Notes: generated from the sequence alone by a model not told the origin. 64,000 nt of DNA from Dasypus novemcinctus (GCF_030445035.2 NC_080680.1:95547157-95611156), one strand, 5' to 3'. Counted from the first letter of the stretch, positions 46,684-57,345 are shown. Numbers and translations: made by a program.

Positions 46684-47625
46684 TCATTGAGATTGGACTG
46701 TTGCCCTGCTGAAAAGTCTCTCCAGAGCTCCCTTTATGTCCTTGTTCCTTAGGCTATAAATGAAGGGGTTCAGCAAGGGGGTGACCACTGTGTACATCAC
46801 AGAAGCAACTATGTCATTGTTATTGGAAGTGCTGGATGAGGGGAAAAAATACAGCCCAATAATTGTTCCATAATACAGAGATACCACAGAGAGGTGAGAG
46901 CCACACGTGGACAAGGCTTTGCAGATGCCCTTGGGGGCAGGGACCTTCAGGATGGTGGCCCCGATGCAGCCATAAGACACAAGTATGCATATTAATGGGA
47001 GAGAAATGACTGCCACTCCCACTGTGAAAATGATGAACTCATTGAGGGAGGTGTCTGTGCAGGACAACTTGAGCAGGACTGCAAGTTCACAAAAGAAATG
47101 AGGGATGGTGTTGTCAGCACAGAAGGGCAGACGGGCCAGTAGGAGGGTGTGGGACAGGGCACTGGCACAGGAAAGGATCCAGGAAACAGCTACTAGTAAA
47201 GCACACAGCCACTCCCTCATGATGATAGTGTAGTGGAGTGGGTGACATATGGCCACATACCGGTCATATGCCATTGAGGTGAGAAGGAAGTTGTCCAGAT
47301 CAGTAAAAAATATGAAAAAATACATCTGTGTTATGCACCCTGCGTAGGAGATGGATTGCTCTTGAGTCTGCATGTTCATTAACATCTTTGGAACAGTGAC
47401 GGATGAGAAGGAAACATCAGTGAGGGCCAAGTGGCTAAGGAAGAAGTGCATGGGGGTGTGGAGGTGAGAGTCCAGCCTGATGAGCAGGATGATGAGCAGG
47501 TTCCCCAGCACTGTGGTGAGGTACATGCCCAGAAAGAGGGCGAAGAACATTCCCTGCTGCTCTGGCCGGATGGGGAGTCCCAGGAGAAGGAATTCAGACA
47601 CGCTGCTCTGGTTCCCCCACCTCAT
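46684..47625 (-). CDS. OR1J4: Olfactory receptor OR1J4 orthologue
   Basis: Intact 313-residue odorant GPCR. NQS glycosylation site at 5-7; GN at 41-42; [10 protein letters not shown] at 118-127; SY at 217-218; [10 protein letters not shown] at 236-245; [12 protein letters not shown] at 283-294; cysteines C97 and C179. [19 protein letters not shown] and the C-terminus [16 protein letters not shown] match human OR1J4 as remembered. Two departures: the near-invariant PMYFFL reads PMHFFL (H60), and FFCD reads FFCE (E180). Neither breaks the frame, but H60 lies at the start of TM2. The N-terminal 83 residues are far closer to neighbouring OR1J2 than the rest is. The start is the first ATG, 16 bases after a candidate acceptor. 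Same orientation as OR1J2, 6 kb away. Confidence 0.93.
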   Translation of the reverse strand: MRWGNQSSVSEFLLLGLPIRPEQQGMFFALFLGMYLTTVLGNLLIILLIRLDSHLHTPMHFFLSHLALTDVSFSSVTVPKMLMNMQTQEQSISYAGCITQMYFFIFFTDLDNFLLTSMAYDRYVAICHPLHYTIIMREWLCALLVAVSWILSCASALSHTLLLARLPFCADNTIPHFFCELAVLLKLSCTDTSLNEFIIFTVGVAVISLPLICILVSYGCIGATILKVPAPKGICKALSTCGSHLSVVSLYYGTIIGLYFFPSSSTSNNNDIVASVMYTVVTPLLNPFIYSLRNKDIKGALERLFSRATVQSQ

Positions 47626-47641
47626 GCTGTTCTTGTCTCTG

Positions 47642-47643
47642 CT
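47642..47643 (-). other. Candidate splice acceptor upstream of OR1J4
   Basis: On the minus strand tctaatgtctcttcatctccag ends here, 16 bases before the ATG. The exon start that follows (cagagacaagaacagc) is nearly the same as in OR1J2. Confidence 0.65.
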
Positions 47644-48004
47644 GGAGATGAAGAGACATTAGAAAAATCAGAAACTAAGAAATCGTGACTTATAGCAGGT
47701 AGAGAGCAATTAGATCCTTTCTACTGGTGAACTTATGCCAATATCTGTCTGCATTGTTATGTCCCTTACAGGTGTCCTTTAAAGTAGAAGGTATTATCAT
47801 GTCAAATGTGAGCGTTTACCAACAGAGGAGTAACTTAGATACTTAAGAGTGGCTGGCTCAGGGTCCATTTTTCGTTGTTAAGGGGAGAGGCAGCCCAGAC
47901 CAAGGGACAATGTAAGCTCTGTCTAGTCAGTACAGAAAAAATCCCTGCACCAAGGGATTTTAACTTAAAATCTCCCCCAAATTCTATTCTTTTGTAAAAA
48001 ATTA

Positions 48005-48080
48005 TTTTCTTTTTAATTGTCTTTTTTTTAAGATACATAGATCACAAAAAATATTACATTAAAAAATATGAAAACTTTAT
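48005..48080 (-). mobile_element. Tiny L1 3' end fragment
   Basis: A T-rich tract, then agatacatagatcacaaaa and attacattaaaaaatatg, only the last 50 bases or so of the L1 3' terminus. Confidence 0.65.
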
Positions 48081-48364
48081 AATTGTAGTTCCTTGAATCT
48101 CCTGTGTCCTGAATGCTTTTGTTTTCCTTTTCTGTAACCGAGGTTTTATTTTTTCTTTAGAAAGTAGTATTCAATTGGAAGCTTCATAAATAATTTAATA
48201 ATGTGTACAGGGCGCAAGACTTAGGTCTTAAAGACTGTGTTCCAGTTCACCTCTGCCTTTATGTAAGGGCTTACTTATTGGAGCCATTGTTTCTTCACAT
48301 AGATAGGTTATGATGTTTTAACTCTTTGATTTTAGTCATGTTTTGTTCTTTTTCATCTTTTATT

Positions 48365-48695
48365 ATCTTTTTTTTTAAACTAAAGATACATAGATCATGC
48401 AAAATATTACATTAAAAAATGTAAGAGGTTCCAATATACCCCACCCCCACCCCTACTTCTTCCACATCAGCAACCTCTTTCAGCATTGTGTCACATTCAT
48501 TGCATTTGGTGAATGCACTCTGGAGCACTGCTGCACTGCATGGATTATAGTTTACATTGTAGTTTACACTCTCCGCCAGTCCTTTCAATGGGTTATGGCA
48601 GGATATATAATGTCCAGCATCTGTCCCTGCAATATCATTTAGGACAATTCCAAGTCCCGAAAATGCCTCCACATCACATCTCTTCTTCCCTTTTT
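48365..48695 (-). mobile_element. L1 3' UTR, 5'-truncated insertion
   Basis: T tract, gatacatagatcatgcaaa, aagaggttccaatatacccc, ggagcactgctgcactgcatgg, ggcaggatatataatgtcc and cccgaaaatgcctccacatc. Same module and orientation as the copy at 42.9 kb. Confidence 0.85.
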
Positions 48696-48699
48696 AAAA

Positions 48700-49810
48700 T
48701 AATCATCTGGCTAGGCTTGAGACTTCAAATTCTAACATGTTGGACTTTGGAAATTTGACTTCAAAAATTCACTAGTGAGTAAAAAAAAAATAGGAAAGAA
48801 ATTTCAATAATATATAACTTAAGGAAACTGAATAAAAAAATTAAAAACGAAACTTTCCACTCTGATAAAGACCTAGGAGAAAAGAAATACTTCTGTGGAT
48901 TGAACTCAGAGTTTCTCAGAGCTGAGTCTTGCAATATCATTGTTATAAAAAGTGGAAATATTGCTGTCAGTTACGTATTTATTACTAGTAATTATGTATA
49001 TTGGGCTCTTTTACTGCATTAGGACATTCTTCAAATGTTTCCTGATTCAATAAGCTCTCATGACACTGTAAGAATCCTCAATCTGTAATAGAAAGGGCTG
49101 TTACTAAGAGAGGCCAAAGAGAGGGACTGTGGATATGTTCCTTACCTCCCTGCAAATTTTTTAGCTTTCTCATTTGAGCTACTGGCAACTTGAACTATAC
49201 AGCACCCGCTAAATAGTTTGTCAAAGTTCCAGATATATCCAGGTTCTATGGTCATCAATGACAAGTATTTTACAAACCCTTCCCCAACAGACACTACCCA
49301 CTCATTAAACTATTCTAAATCCTAAACTAATAAATCCTACAAGGGTAGTAGGAAAAGGAGTTTATGATTTCATTGTATCTTATAAAGAAGAGTATTATAA
49401 ACAGTTCCCTTTAAATTAAAACCAGTGTCAAAAGTCAACATTGCATGCATATAGTAAGTAAATGCAGGATGTTTGAAAGCAATTAATTATAGAAGAAAAC
49501 TTCAAAACAGCTTTGAACAGGTTAATGGCAGGCTTGAAATCCTTTGTTTCTTTAAGCTGGTAAATTGAACATATTCTTATTCCATAGGATCTACCATTCT
49601 TTTTAAGATTGCTAAAAAGCAGCAAACAAAACAGGATTCTGAAAAGACCTGTAGATGTGCAAGAATGTCCAGACCAAGTTTCTAGGCTGTCTCTGCACAC
49701 GCAAGCACTCAGGGGCTCCTTACTTAGGACTGTGACTTAAGACTAGAGCCCCATGTCAGAGGGTAGTGTGGTGTTTTGGGATTTCCTATTAAATATGGGG
49801 GAACATGGGC
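48700..49810. other. Unique intergenic DNA
   Basis: No gene or clear repeat seen. Confidence 0.5.
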
Positions 49811-49814
49811 ATTA

Positions 49815-50010
49815 TATAATAACTAGAAATAGATTTAATTCCTGGCAATATCAGTTCATATTTGTGAGTTCTGGACAAGTGACTTAATTGGTCTGAGCCT
49901 CAATTTTCTTGTCTCAAAACTGCAGATAAGACTATGAAACTAAGTCATGAGACTATTTTGAATATTAATAAGAAAACATATGATTAACACTACTGCAGAT
50001 AGTTGGTACA
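49815..50010 (+). repeat. MIR SINE
   Basis: tggacaagtgacttaattgg, ctgagcctcaattttcttgtc and a following gcagataag segment give the MIR core. Confidence 0.75.
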
Positions 50011-50289
50011 AACTAGTGTCCCATTATTCTGGAGTTCTCTTTCTTTTTCTCCATTTTCTGCTTGTTTCCCCAGTCCCATGCTTTATAAATAGCATAACTC
50101 TAGAACTTGTAAATATATCTGATTTATGGGATTTGGGATTTTAATAAAATTCTCTGGCTGCAATTTGACCATAATTCTTGTTCTGACAAATGCAGACTCT
50201 CATTCTACATCTGGATTCTGAACAATAATACCTCAAGCAATATTTGATAACTGATATTTATTCAAAGTGAGAGCATGTGCTGTAGAAGG

Positions 50290-50515
50290 CAAAATGCAGG
50301 CTTTGGATTTAAAATGAATTCAAATAATCTCCCCACTATTTATTTGCTAAATGGCTTTGGTGAAATAGTGTGCCTTTTGGAGCCTGTGTTTCTTCTCTAA
50401 ACTCTGGGTAATAATTTCTGAATCACAGTAAGAATTAAATGAGGTAATTCATGTAAAACATATCATTCATAGCAGAAGTCCTATATCGATGAGGTGCTAT
50501 TGCTTCTATTTATAT
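50290..50515 (+). repeat. MIR SINE
   Basis: tttatttgctaaatggctttgg, gagcctgtgtttcttctct, attaaatgaggtaattcatg and gaggtgctattgcttc follow the MIR order. Confidence 0.75.
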
Positions 50516-51414
50516 ATAATATACAAAGATCTCCAGGGAGGTATTTCAGTAACTTACCTTCAGTGGAACCCAGGAAAAAGTGACTGTGATAGTAAATCTT
50601 CCTTGAGTCCAAGAATTGAAACCTTTGATGAAGGTATAGGACTATACTAGGGATTACAGTCAAGAAATCAAGTAGAATGTAACAACAGCAACAATAATGG
50701 TGCTACATAAATGTAGAGACAAAACAAAACTCTCTAGTGAGAGGTGTCCTTCAAACATACCTTCAGGGAAAAGAAGCCTGCTCTCTAAAGGGGAGGTGAC
50801 CTGGGAAGAAAAGCATTCAAGAGTGCTATCACTGCACACACTAAACAAGCACACATTCTGACACTTAGATGCTAATGAAGAGACAGGGCTCCCAGTCTGG
50901 CTTTGAGGGTGTGCCTGTGGTTTACAGAGCAAGCTGGTTCTATTTTCTCATTTTCCCAAGGCTCGGGTAAAGGCATGAGACTCACTGGCATGGATTACAG
51001 TGTGATTGCTGTATTCCTCTTTTAAAGAAGTAGGAATAAGAAACAATGTCACAAGAGTATTGTGATGAGTCTGTGTGTGTGCGCACACAGTTGTTACTGA
51101 TAATTTTATGGTCAAGCTATCCAGCTCCCTGCAGTATGGAATGGTTCCTCAGCTTCTTGCTAGGACACCCAGAGACCAAATTTAGCCTACAACGTTTGTG
51201 ATCCTAAAGCTCTTGGTGTCATCAGGGAGAAAAATCAAGAGCCTAGAATGTATTCTTGTTCATTCACCTGCTCCAGAAATGGAGATGTGAAGATTCCACT
51301 CTACCCACCAAGGAGAGGACTCAAGGGAACAGGGTAACAAGCTCTTGGTTAGAGACATGCATTACACATGTATTAATTGCTGTTTCCCCCTCATTCCCTC
51401 AAGGACAGATGCCC

Positions 51415-51535
51415 TAGGGCAATGGTCCCTAAACTTTGATGTTTAGCAGTCACGGGAGAGCTTGTTTAAAATGCAGGTCTCAGCTTCACCTCCAGAGATT
51501 CTCGTCCATGAGGTCTGGTGTCAGTTGTTTCTGAG
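51415..51535 (+). repeat. MER5A-like DNA transposon remnant (hAT-Charlie)
   Basis: ggtccctaaactttgatg, gagagcttgtttaaaatgcagg and cacctccagagattctcg follow MER5A. Confidence 0.65.
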
Positions 51536-52202
51536 GCAGTAGGTTCTAAGGGCAGACTTTGAGGAAACGTGGTCCTTAGAGTGCCAGGGTGGATGCCCTT
51601 TGAGTGTGAGTCCCAGAGAAGATGGGGAGAGATGCCCTCCTTGCTCCTCTGCTGCCACATTCAGTTTTCCCTAGCTGGGTCGTAGCTTGAGTTGTGGAGA
51701 GGGTTTTTATTTCCCCACATGGAAATCTCCTCCCCCCGCCTTTTTTTTTGCTGCTTATAGATGTAATTCCTCTTCACAAATCCAAAAATATAGACATGAA
51801 GAAAAAGAGATAGTTAAGCCTCAACCTTCCATTATTCATTGAAAAAATCTTTTAAAATGTTTTTATTCATAAATATGTTTATGCAAATGAGATTTTATTT
51901 TATACAGTACTTTATAATTTTATTTTCCTATAATAATATTCTGTGGTGATCATTACATGTCAATACATATATATCTACATCAAGTTTTAAATTTTAGTCA
52001 CTGCTAAAATGACTAAAACTATTCACTACAGTGACTGTATTATGCCCTGAGATCATCTCTTTTTGAGCAAGGCTATTTTAATATTTCCACATGCACTAAT
52101 TTTATGGGCTCCCCTGCTTTAGTTCTTTAGTATCTGTTGCTTGCTTCTTTGAGAAGAGAAGAAAAATCATTTAGTGTTTTATAGCCAAATGCACATTTTA
52201 TT

Positions 52203-52463
52203 GCGCATCATACATGAAATCATTGTTCAAAAAAATAAACAACAATGTACATGGGATGCGGATTTTTCCAGTTTTGGCTTTATTTTCATCGAACATGAGG
52301 CGCAATGATGTGATAATACAAAGCCTGCTCTGTAGTATCTGATATGTCTACATTATATATGAAAGTGAAAAGAAAACCCGCTAACTTTGGGAAGAATCCC
52401 CTTCATTAGAGATTTTTAACGGGAGCTTATTGCCGCTAAAATTAATCTAAAAATATTTACACG
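52203..52463. promoter_or_regulatory. CpG-retaining noncoding block, candidate conserved element
   Basis: Eight CpG dinucleotides within 261 bases of A/T-rich, non-repetitive sequence, against almost none in the flanking 250 bases. No long frame, no SINE or LINE match and no simple repeat. It lies between OR1J4 and OR1J2. Retained CpGs in a methylated genome suggest selective constraint or lack of methylation. Function is inference only. Confidence 0.4.
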
Positions 52464-52601
52464 AACCACTGACTTCTCCATTAGAATAATTTAGGCCATT
52501 TCTTGTTTCACACCACCTACTACCAGAAATCAAGTAGGGTATTTTAAATGTGCATTCCCCAACTTCTCAGATTTACTTCCTTACAACAATGCTCTTCATA
52601 T

Positions 52602-52744
52602 ATTTTTTTCTTTTTTTCTCTTTATTTTGTAATAAATGTTACATTCAAAAATATAAGAGGTCCCCACATACTCCCACCCCCCACACCCCACTTCTCCCAC
52701 ATCAACAACCTCTTTCATGATCATGTGGTGCAGCAGTGCTCCAA
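52602..52744 (-). mobile_element. Short L1 3' UTR insertion with 5' inversion
   Basis: From the left: T-rich 3' end, ttacattcaaaaatataagag, cacatcaacaacctctttcatg. Then catgtggtgcagcagtgctcc, which is the same 3' UTR in the opposite orientation. It is flanked by a perfect 14-base duplication aatgctcttcatat at 52588-52601 and 52745-52758. This is the signature of twin priming. Confidence 0.88.
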
Positions 52745-52764
52745 AATGCTCTTCATATTGTCAT

Positions 52765-52925
52765 TCACAGATCACCTGCATCACTTCAGAGCTTATTAGA
52801 AATGCAAATTCTTGAGTTCCACCTTAGAGCTACTGAACTGGTATCTGTGATGGTAAATCTCAGTAATCTGTGTTTTAACAAGCTCTGCAGGAACATGTAT
52901 GCACACTAAAGTTTGAGAAGCTTTA
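52765..52925 (-). repeat. MER5A-like DNA transposon remnant (hAT-Charlie)
   Basis: gatcacctgcatcacttcag, ttagaaatgcaaattcttgag, cagtaatctgtgttttaacaag and cactaaagtttgagaagc match the antisense MER5A pattern. Confidence 0.8.
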
Positions 52926-53559
52926 TTTCTCACTCCTCATTTGGAAAGGCAGAAAGTTCATGAAGGAAGTCAGTGCTGAATTGGAAGTGGTATTTGTAGG
53001 AAAGCAATGAAGCATTTAGAGATTTTGGGTTTTATTTTTGTTATATTTATAAAAGAGGCCAGCATGAAGCTTTTTCTATTAAGGTGTGCTTGCCTACGGG
53101 GGCTAAGCAATATCAACTACACAATGTTGGAAAATGGGGAGTTCCTAGGGAAGTCCTGAACTACATAGCCCTGGATCTTCAGAGACGTCTTTGAATTTGT
53201 GTAGCGTTTTAGAGCAGAAAGCCATATATTTCTCCTTATTTAAGTGACAAATATTTTCAATTATTTGATTTCAGTAGACCCAAAAAGAAGATAAAACAAG
53301 TCTCATTGTCTACATAAGAATGAATAGTAAAATAATACAGCTAATTCTTGAGATTCTGGGCAGTGTGAAAGCCTGGGATTATGAGATACAAATATGGGCC
53401 AAAAACATGTGGGCTCCCATAAAATCTACTTAATAAGGGATAACCAATTTGTATGATATTGTATTATTTATACCCTCCAAAAGTTGCAGAAATAAGTAAT
53501 AAAGTTAATTTCACATTTACAGGTCAAAAAATTTTGTAAAGGATAACATTGCTAATAAA

Positions 53560-53645
53560 ATAAATTCTGGTCAATAAATATTTACCACCTACATAACAAC
53601 ATGCCATTATTTGTCTTAGGGTTTGGAGATACAGACTGTGTTGAG
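53560..53645 (-). repeat. L2 LINE 3' end fragment, antisense
   Basis: tcaataaatatttaccacctac, tgtcttagggtttggagatacaga is the reverse of an L2 terminus. It abuts the OR1J2 stop codon region. Confidence 0.6.
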
Positions 53646-53676
53646 AAAAATTCAAATAGCAAATCAAATACAGACA

Positions 53677-54651
53677 TCAACCAAAATGAGGTTTGGGTTT
53701 TTTCCAAATGTCACACTGAGGAAAACATTGCCTTCTGAAGAGTTTCCCAAGGGCCTTTTTCATGTCCCTGTTCCTAAGGCTGTAGATAAAGGGGTTCAAC
53801 ATAGGTGTGACCACTGTGTACATGAGAGCCACAATGATGTCCTTGTCAATGGAATTGCTAAAATTTGGGAAAAGATACTGCCCAAATATTGCCCCATAAT
53901 ATAGAGATACCACAGAGAGGTGGGAGCCACATGTGGACAAAGCTTTACAGATCCCTTTGGTTGAAGGAACTCTCAGGATGGTGGCCCCAATGTAGCCATA
54001 AGAGACCAGGATTCCTATCAATGGTATGGTAATGATCACTACCCCTAATGTGAACATGACCAGCTCATTGAGGATGATATTTGAGCAGGACAGCTTGAGA
54101 AGTGCAGCAAGGTCACAGAAAAAGTGGGGGATAGTGTTGTCAGCACAGAAGGATAGCCGGGTTAAAAGAAGAGTATGGGAGAGTGAGCTGGCACAAGAGA
54201 TAAACCAGGATATAGCTACCAGTAAAGCACACAACCCCTCCCTCATGATAGTGGGATAGTGGAGGGGGTGACATATGGCAACATAGCGGTCATATGCCAT
54301 TGATGTAATAAGGAAGCTGTCCAGATCAGTAAAAAATATGAAAAAATACATCTGTGCAATGCATCCCACATAGGGGATGGAATGGTGGTTAGTCTGCAGG
54401 TCCATTAACATCTTTGGGACAGTCACAGATGAGAAAGAGACATCAGTGAAGGCCAAGTGGCTGAGGAAGAAGTACATGGGAGTGTGGAGGTGAGAGTCCA
54501 GCCTGATGAGCAGGATGATGAGCAGGTTCCCCAGCACCGTGGTGAGGTACATGCCCAGGAAGAGGGCAAAGAACATGCCCTGCTGCTCTGGCCAGATGGG
54601 GAGTCCCAGGAGGAGGAATTCAGACATGCTGCTCTGGTTCTCCCACCTCAT
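53677..54651 (-). CDS. OR1J2: Olfactory receptor OR1J2 orthologue
   Basis: Intact 324-residue odorant GPCR, slightly longer than the 313 usual for OR1J. NQS site at 5-7; GN at 41-42; [12 protein letters not shown] at 55-66; [10 protein letters not shown] at 118-127; SY at 217-218; [10 protein letters not shown] at 236-245; [12 protein letters not shown] at 283-294; cysteines C97 and C179. [21 protein letters not shown] and [10 protein letters not shown] are the remembered OR1J2 signatures and separate it from OR1J4. After KKALGKLF the tail differs from the human protein and runs about a dozen residues further (..[12 protein letters not shown]), next to an L2 fragment. The start is the first ATG, 16 bases after a candidate acceptor. 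Confidence 0.93.
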   Translation of the reverse strand: MRWENQSSMSEFLLLGLPIWPEQQGMFFALFLGMYLTTVLGNLLIILLIRLDSHLHTPMYFFLSHLAFTDVSFSSVTVPKMLMDLQTNHHSIPYVGCIAQMYFFIFFTDLDSFLITSMAYDRYVAICHPLHYPTIMREGLCALLVAISWFISCASSLSHTLLLTRLSFCADNTIPHFFCDLAALLKLSCSNIILNELVMFTLGVVIITIPLIGILVSYGYIGATILRVPSTKGICKALSTCGSHLSVVSLYYGAIFGQYLFPNFSNSIDKDIIVALMYTVVTPMLNPFIYSLRNRDMKKALGKLFRRQCFPQCDIWKKPKPHFG

Positions 54652-54667
54652 GCTATTCTTGTCTCTT

Positions 54668-54669
54668 CT
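54668..54669 (-). other. Candidate splice acceptor upstream of OR1J2
   Basis: On the minus strand accattcttcattccaag ends here, 16 bases before the ATG. The following aagagacaagaatagc parallels OR1J4. Confidence 0.6.
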
Positions 54670-54714
54670 TGGAATGAAGAATGGTTAAGAATATTAGGGA
54701 CTCTGAAATAATCT

Positions 54715-55200
54715 TTTTTTTTTGCAGTCATATGAACAGGATATATGTTTTACTTCAGAAAGCGAGAATTTAATCTGCTTCTTTTATTTTTATTTATCTT
54801 TTGTCATATAAGGGAATTAGTAAACTTGTCATTGAAGCAAATATTAACAAAAGCCAGCATTTATTGGTTCATTGAAATAAAAGAATTCTTGGCACCTGCA
54901 ACGCTGAGAACTAGACCATGGAAAATGTTGTCTGAATCAAGTTAATTCCCTCCAAAATCTCTGTTGTTACTATGTCAAATCATCAACTGTAGCATATTTA
55001 GCACTAGAAAATTTGACTTCAAAACCCCTTGTTAAATTTCAAATGTGCAATGCTGTTTCCAAATCAAAGGGCACAAAGCTCAGTATTTTATTTCTTAAAG
55101 AGCAGTAAGCAATGTACGTACATACTGATTTGTTGCAGTTCATTGGAAAGTCCCTAAGAAACTTTGAATTGTATTAATCCATTCTCCCTACTGTAGTCAA
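54715..55200. other. Unique DNA upstream of OR1J2
   Basis: A/T-rich with no gene or repeat recognised. It should include the final intron of OR1J2 if the candidate acceptor is real. Confidence 0.45.
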
Positions 55201-55214
55201 AAAGAATTTTTGAA

Positions 55215-55480
55215 AATCTAAATTTAAATTTTAAAAAATCTCAATGGATTTCCACTGATCTTAAGATGAAGGGTAACAAACCTAATATACCCCAAAGGCC
55301 CTGCAAATCTGTGTCTCTTCTACATTTTCAAACTCTTCCCCTCTCCCTCAGTTTACTCACATCACTCTCACCCTTGCTGCCTTTTCCATTCAGCTTCCCT
55401 GGAAAGGCACATTTCCTTTTGATGTAATTTACACAGCTCTCACTTGGTGATTCTGTGTTTCCTAGGATCCCATGTCATAT
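55215..55480 (+). repeat. L2 LINE fragment
   Basis: tgatcttaagatgaagggtaac, ccaaaggccctgcaaatctg, cacatcactctcacccttgctgcc are the L2 3' region in sense. Confidence 0.65.
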
Positions 55481-55794
55481 TGAAAAAGTAAAGACCTGTT
55501 TGGCTCCCAGTAACCATTTTAGGCAAATATATTTCTAGTAAGGTCTGCTATCAACAGATCACATTAAATGAGATCTCAATACCATCTTAAATTATATTCA
55601 AAATATATGTATTTTTAATTCATTGCCAGTTCAGCACTCTTTCACTTCTTAGGTATTACAACACTACTCAGATCTTAAAACATAGTGAGGAATATTACAA
55701 AAGATGCCCAAAGAATTGAGATTTTATCTGTATGTCATGGATTCATCATTTTGTGTGTTCCTTCCATCTTAAAAGGTAACATCTGCTATTCACT

Positions 55795-56272
55795 TGTGGA
55801 AAGCAGAATAATGACTCCTAATGTCATAATTCCCAGAACCTATAAGTATCTTATGTGTATAGCAAAGGAGAATTAAGGTTGTAGATAGAATGAAGTTTGC
55901 TAATCAGCTGCTCCTGAAATAAAGAGATTATTCTGGATTATCTATGTGGGCATGATATAATCTCAAGGGTGTTTTTAAGTGGAAGAAGAAAGCAGAAGAG
56001 AGGGATTTGAAGATGTATAGTGCTGGCTTTGAAAATGGAAGAAAGGGCTATCAGCCAAGGAATGCAGGTGGCCTCTGAAAGCTGGGAAAGGCAAGGTAAT
56101 GGATTCATCCATAGAATCTCCAGAAGAAATGCAACATCTTGGTTTTAGTCCAGTAAGGCACATTTCAGACTTCTGACCTCCAAAACTGTAAGATTATAAA
56201 TTTGTGTATTTTAAGCCAAGCCAGTAAGTTTATGGTAATTTGTTATAGCAGCCACAGAAAACTAATATAACA
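55795..56272 (+). mobile_element. MLT1-type MaLR LTR fossil
   Basis: Solo LTR-like element running from tgtggaaagcagaataatgac to aaaactaatataaca, 478 bases. It carries the MLT1 landmarks ggattatctatgtgggc, gaaagggctatcagccaagg, ttcagacttctgacctccaa and ttgtgtattttaagcc. No internal retroviral part is attached. The MaLR family is ancient, shared by placental mammals. Confidence 0.8.
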
Positions 56273-56499
56273 GTATTGGAAAATGTCCAGGTGTATCCAG
56301 ATACTCTGGTTGTCTGAGCACCAGTATGTAACAAAATCCACGCATGCCCTTCCCCAATTCCACCAAGCATACATCAAAACAAAGCAGTTCCTTAACAGAG
56401 CTAATACCTACCTAACACACAGGGAATGAGGTTACTATCTCATGAGAAACATTTGTCGCTCATCACAAAGGAGGCTCTAAACCACCCTCTGCCCTACAA

Positions 56500-56935
56500 A
56501 ATCTCCAAATCAATCTCTCTTTGATAAGTAAAGGCAAAGTGTTAGGGAGCGCACTTAACTCATCAAAAGGGCTTCTAACCAGAAGAAAATATTCAACCAA
56601 AGTCAATTTAGAGATTACTTTAGTAGGGCATGACACAAGAGTGGGCCTTAATCCTCTTACCAGAGTCCTATATAAATGGGATGAATACAGACAGACAGAG
56701 AGAAAGCTACAGGAGCAGAGAGAAAGCCAGAAGCTGAAGAAACAAACCCTGGAAGAGCAGGGAGACCAGCAGATGATGCCATATGCCTTGCCATGTGTTG
56801 GAGGAGTCCAGGATCACCAGTAGCTGGTCTTCGGGGAGAAAAGCATTGCCTGATGAAGCCTTGATTTGGACATTTTCATGGCCTCAGAACTGCAAGCTTT
56901 TAAGTTAATAAATCCCCATCGTAAAAGCCAAAAAG
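56500..56935 (+). mobile_element. LTR-like fossil with poly(A) signal
   Basis: The segment has gagagaaagccagaagctgaag, ccatatgccttgccatgtg, agtagctggtcttcgggg, cttgatttggacattttcatgg, then a terminal aagttaataaatcccc with AATAAA. It resembles a MaLR-style LTR of the armadillo lineage. An internal 100-codon frame is not considered a gene. Confidence 0.5.
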
Positions 56936-57114
56936 AAAAAAGTCAATGTAAGATTTCAAATCCTTTAATTTAATTGCATAGACCTTATTCCAATTCCCAA
57001 AAGGCATCCTTGTTCTAACATATCTTAAAAATAAACACAATGTTGAAAGTGTTGATTAAGTTCAAACATCCTCCTTCTTCTAATGCCACTGAAGGAATGA
57101 GGCTTTGTCAACTC

Positions 57115-57345
57115 TCTTTCTTTATATGCAGTGTGAGACGGGGAAAAACCCACAGGTTTTGGGATGGGATAACCTTGGCTCATAAACATAGCTTGGCTTT
57201 GGCATTTTTGATCCCTAGTAGGTTTCTTATCTTTTGCAAATCTCAAAAAGATAAGAACCTCTAAATAATGAGTAGTTGTACCCCACATGGTTATTTTAAA
57301 GATAAAATGAAATGAAATATGCAAAGCCCCTTGTATCATTTTTTT
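57115..57345 (+). repeat. MIR SINE
   Basis: ggttttgggatgggataacc, ttggctttggcatttttgat, aagataagaacctctaaat and agataaaatgaaatgaaat follow MIR order, decayed. Confidence 0.6.

Noticed and set aside
51068-51090. gtgtgtgtgcgcacacag self-complementary stretch
   Set aside because: Short alternating purine-pyrimidine run, common by chance; nothing else supports a function.
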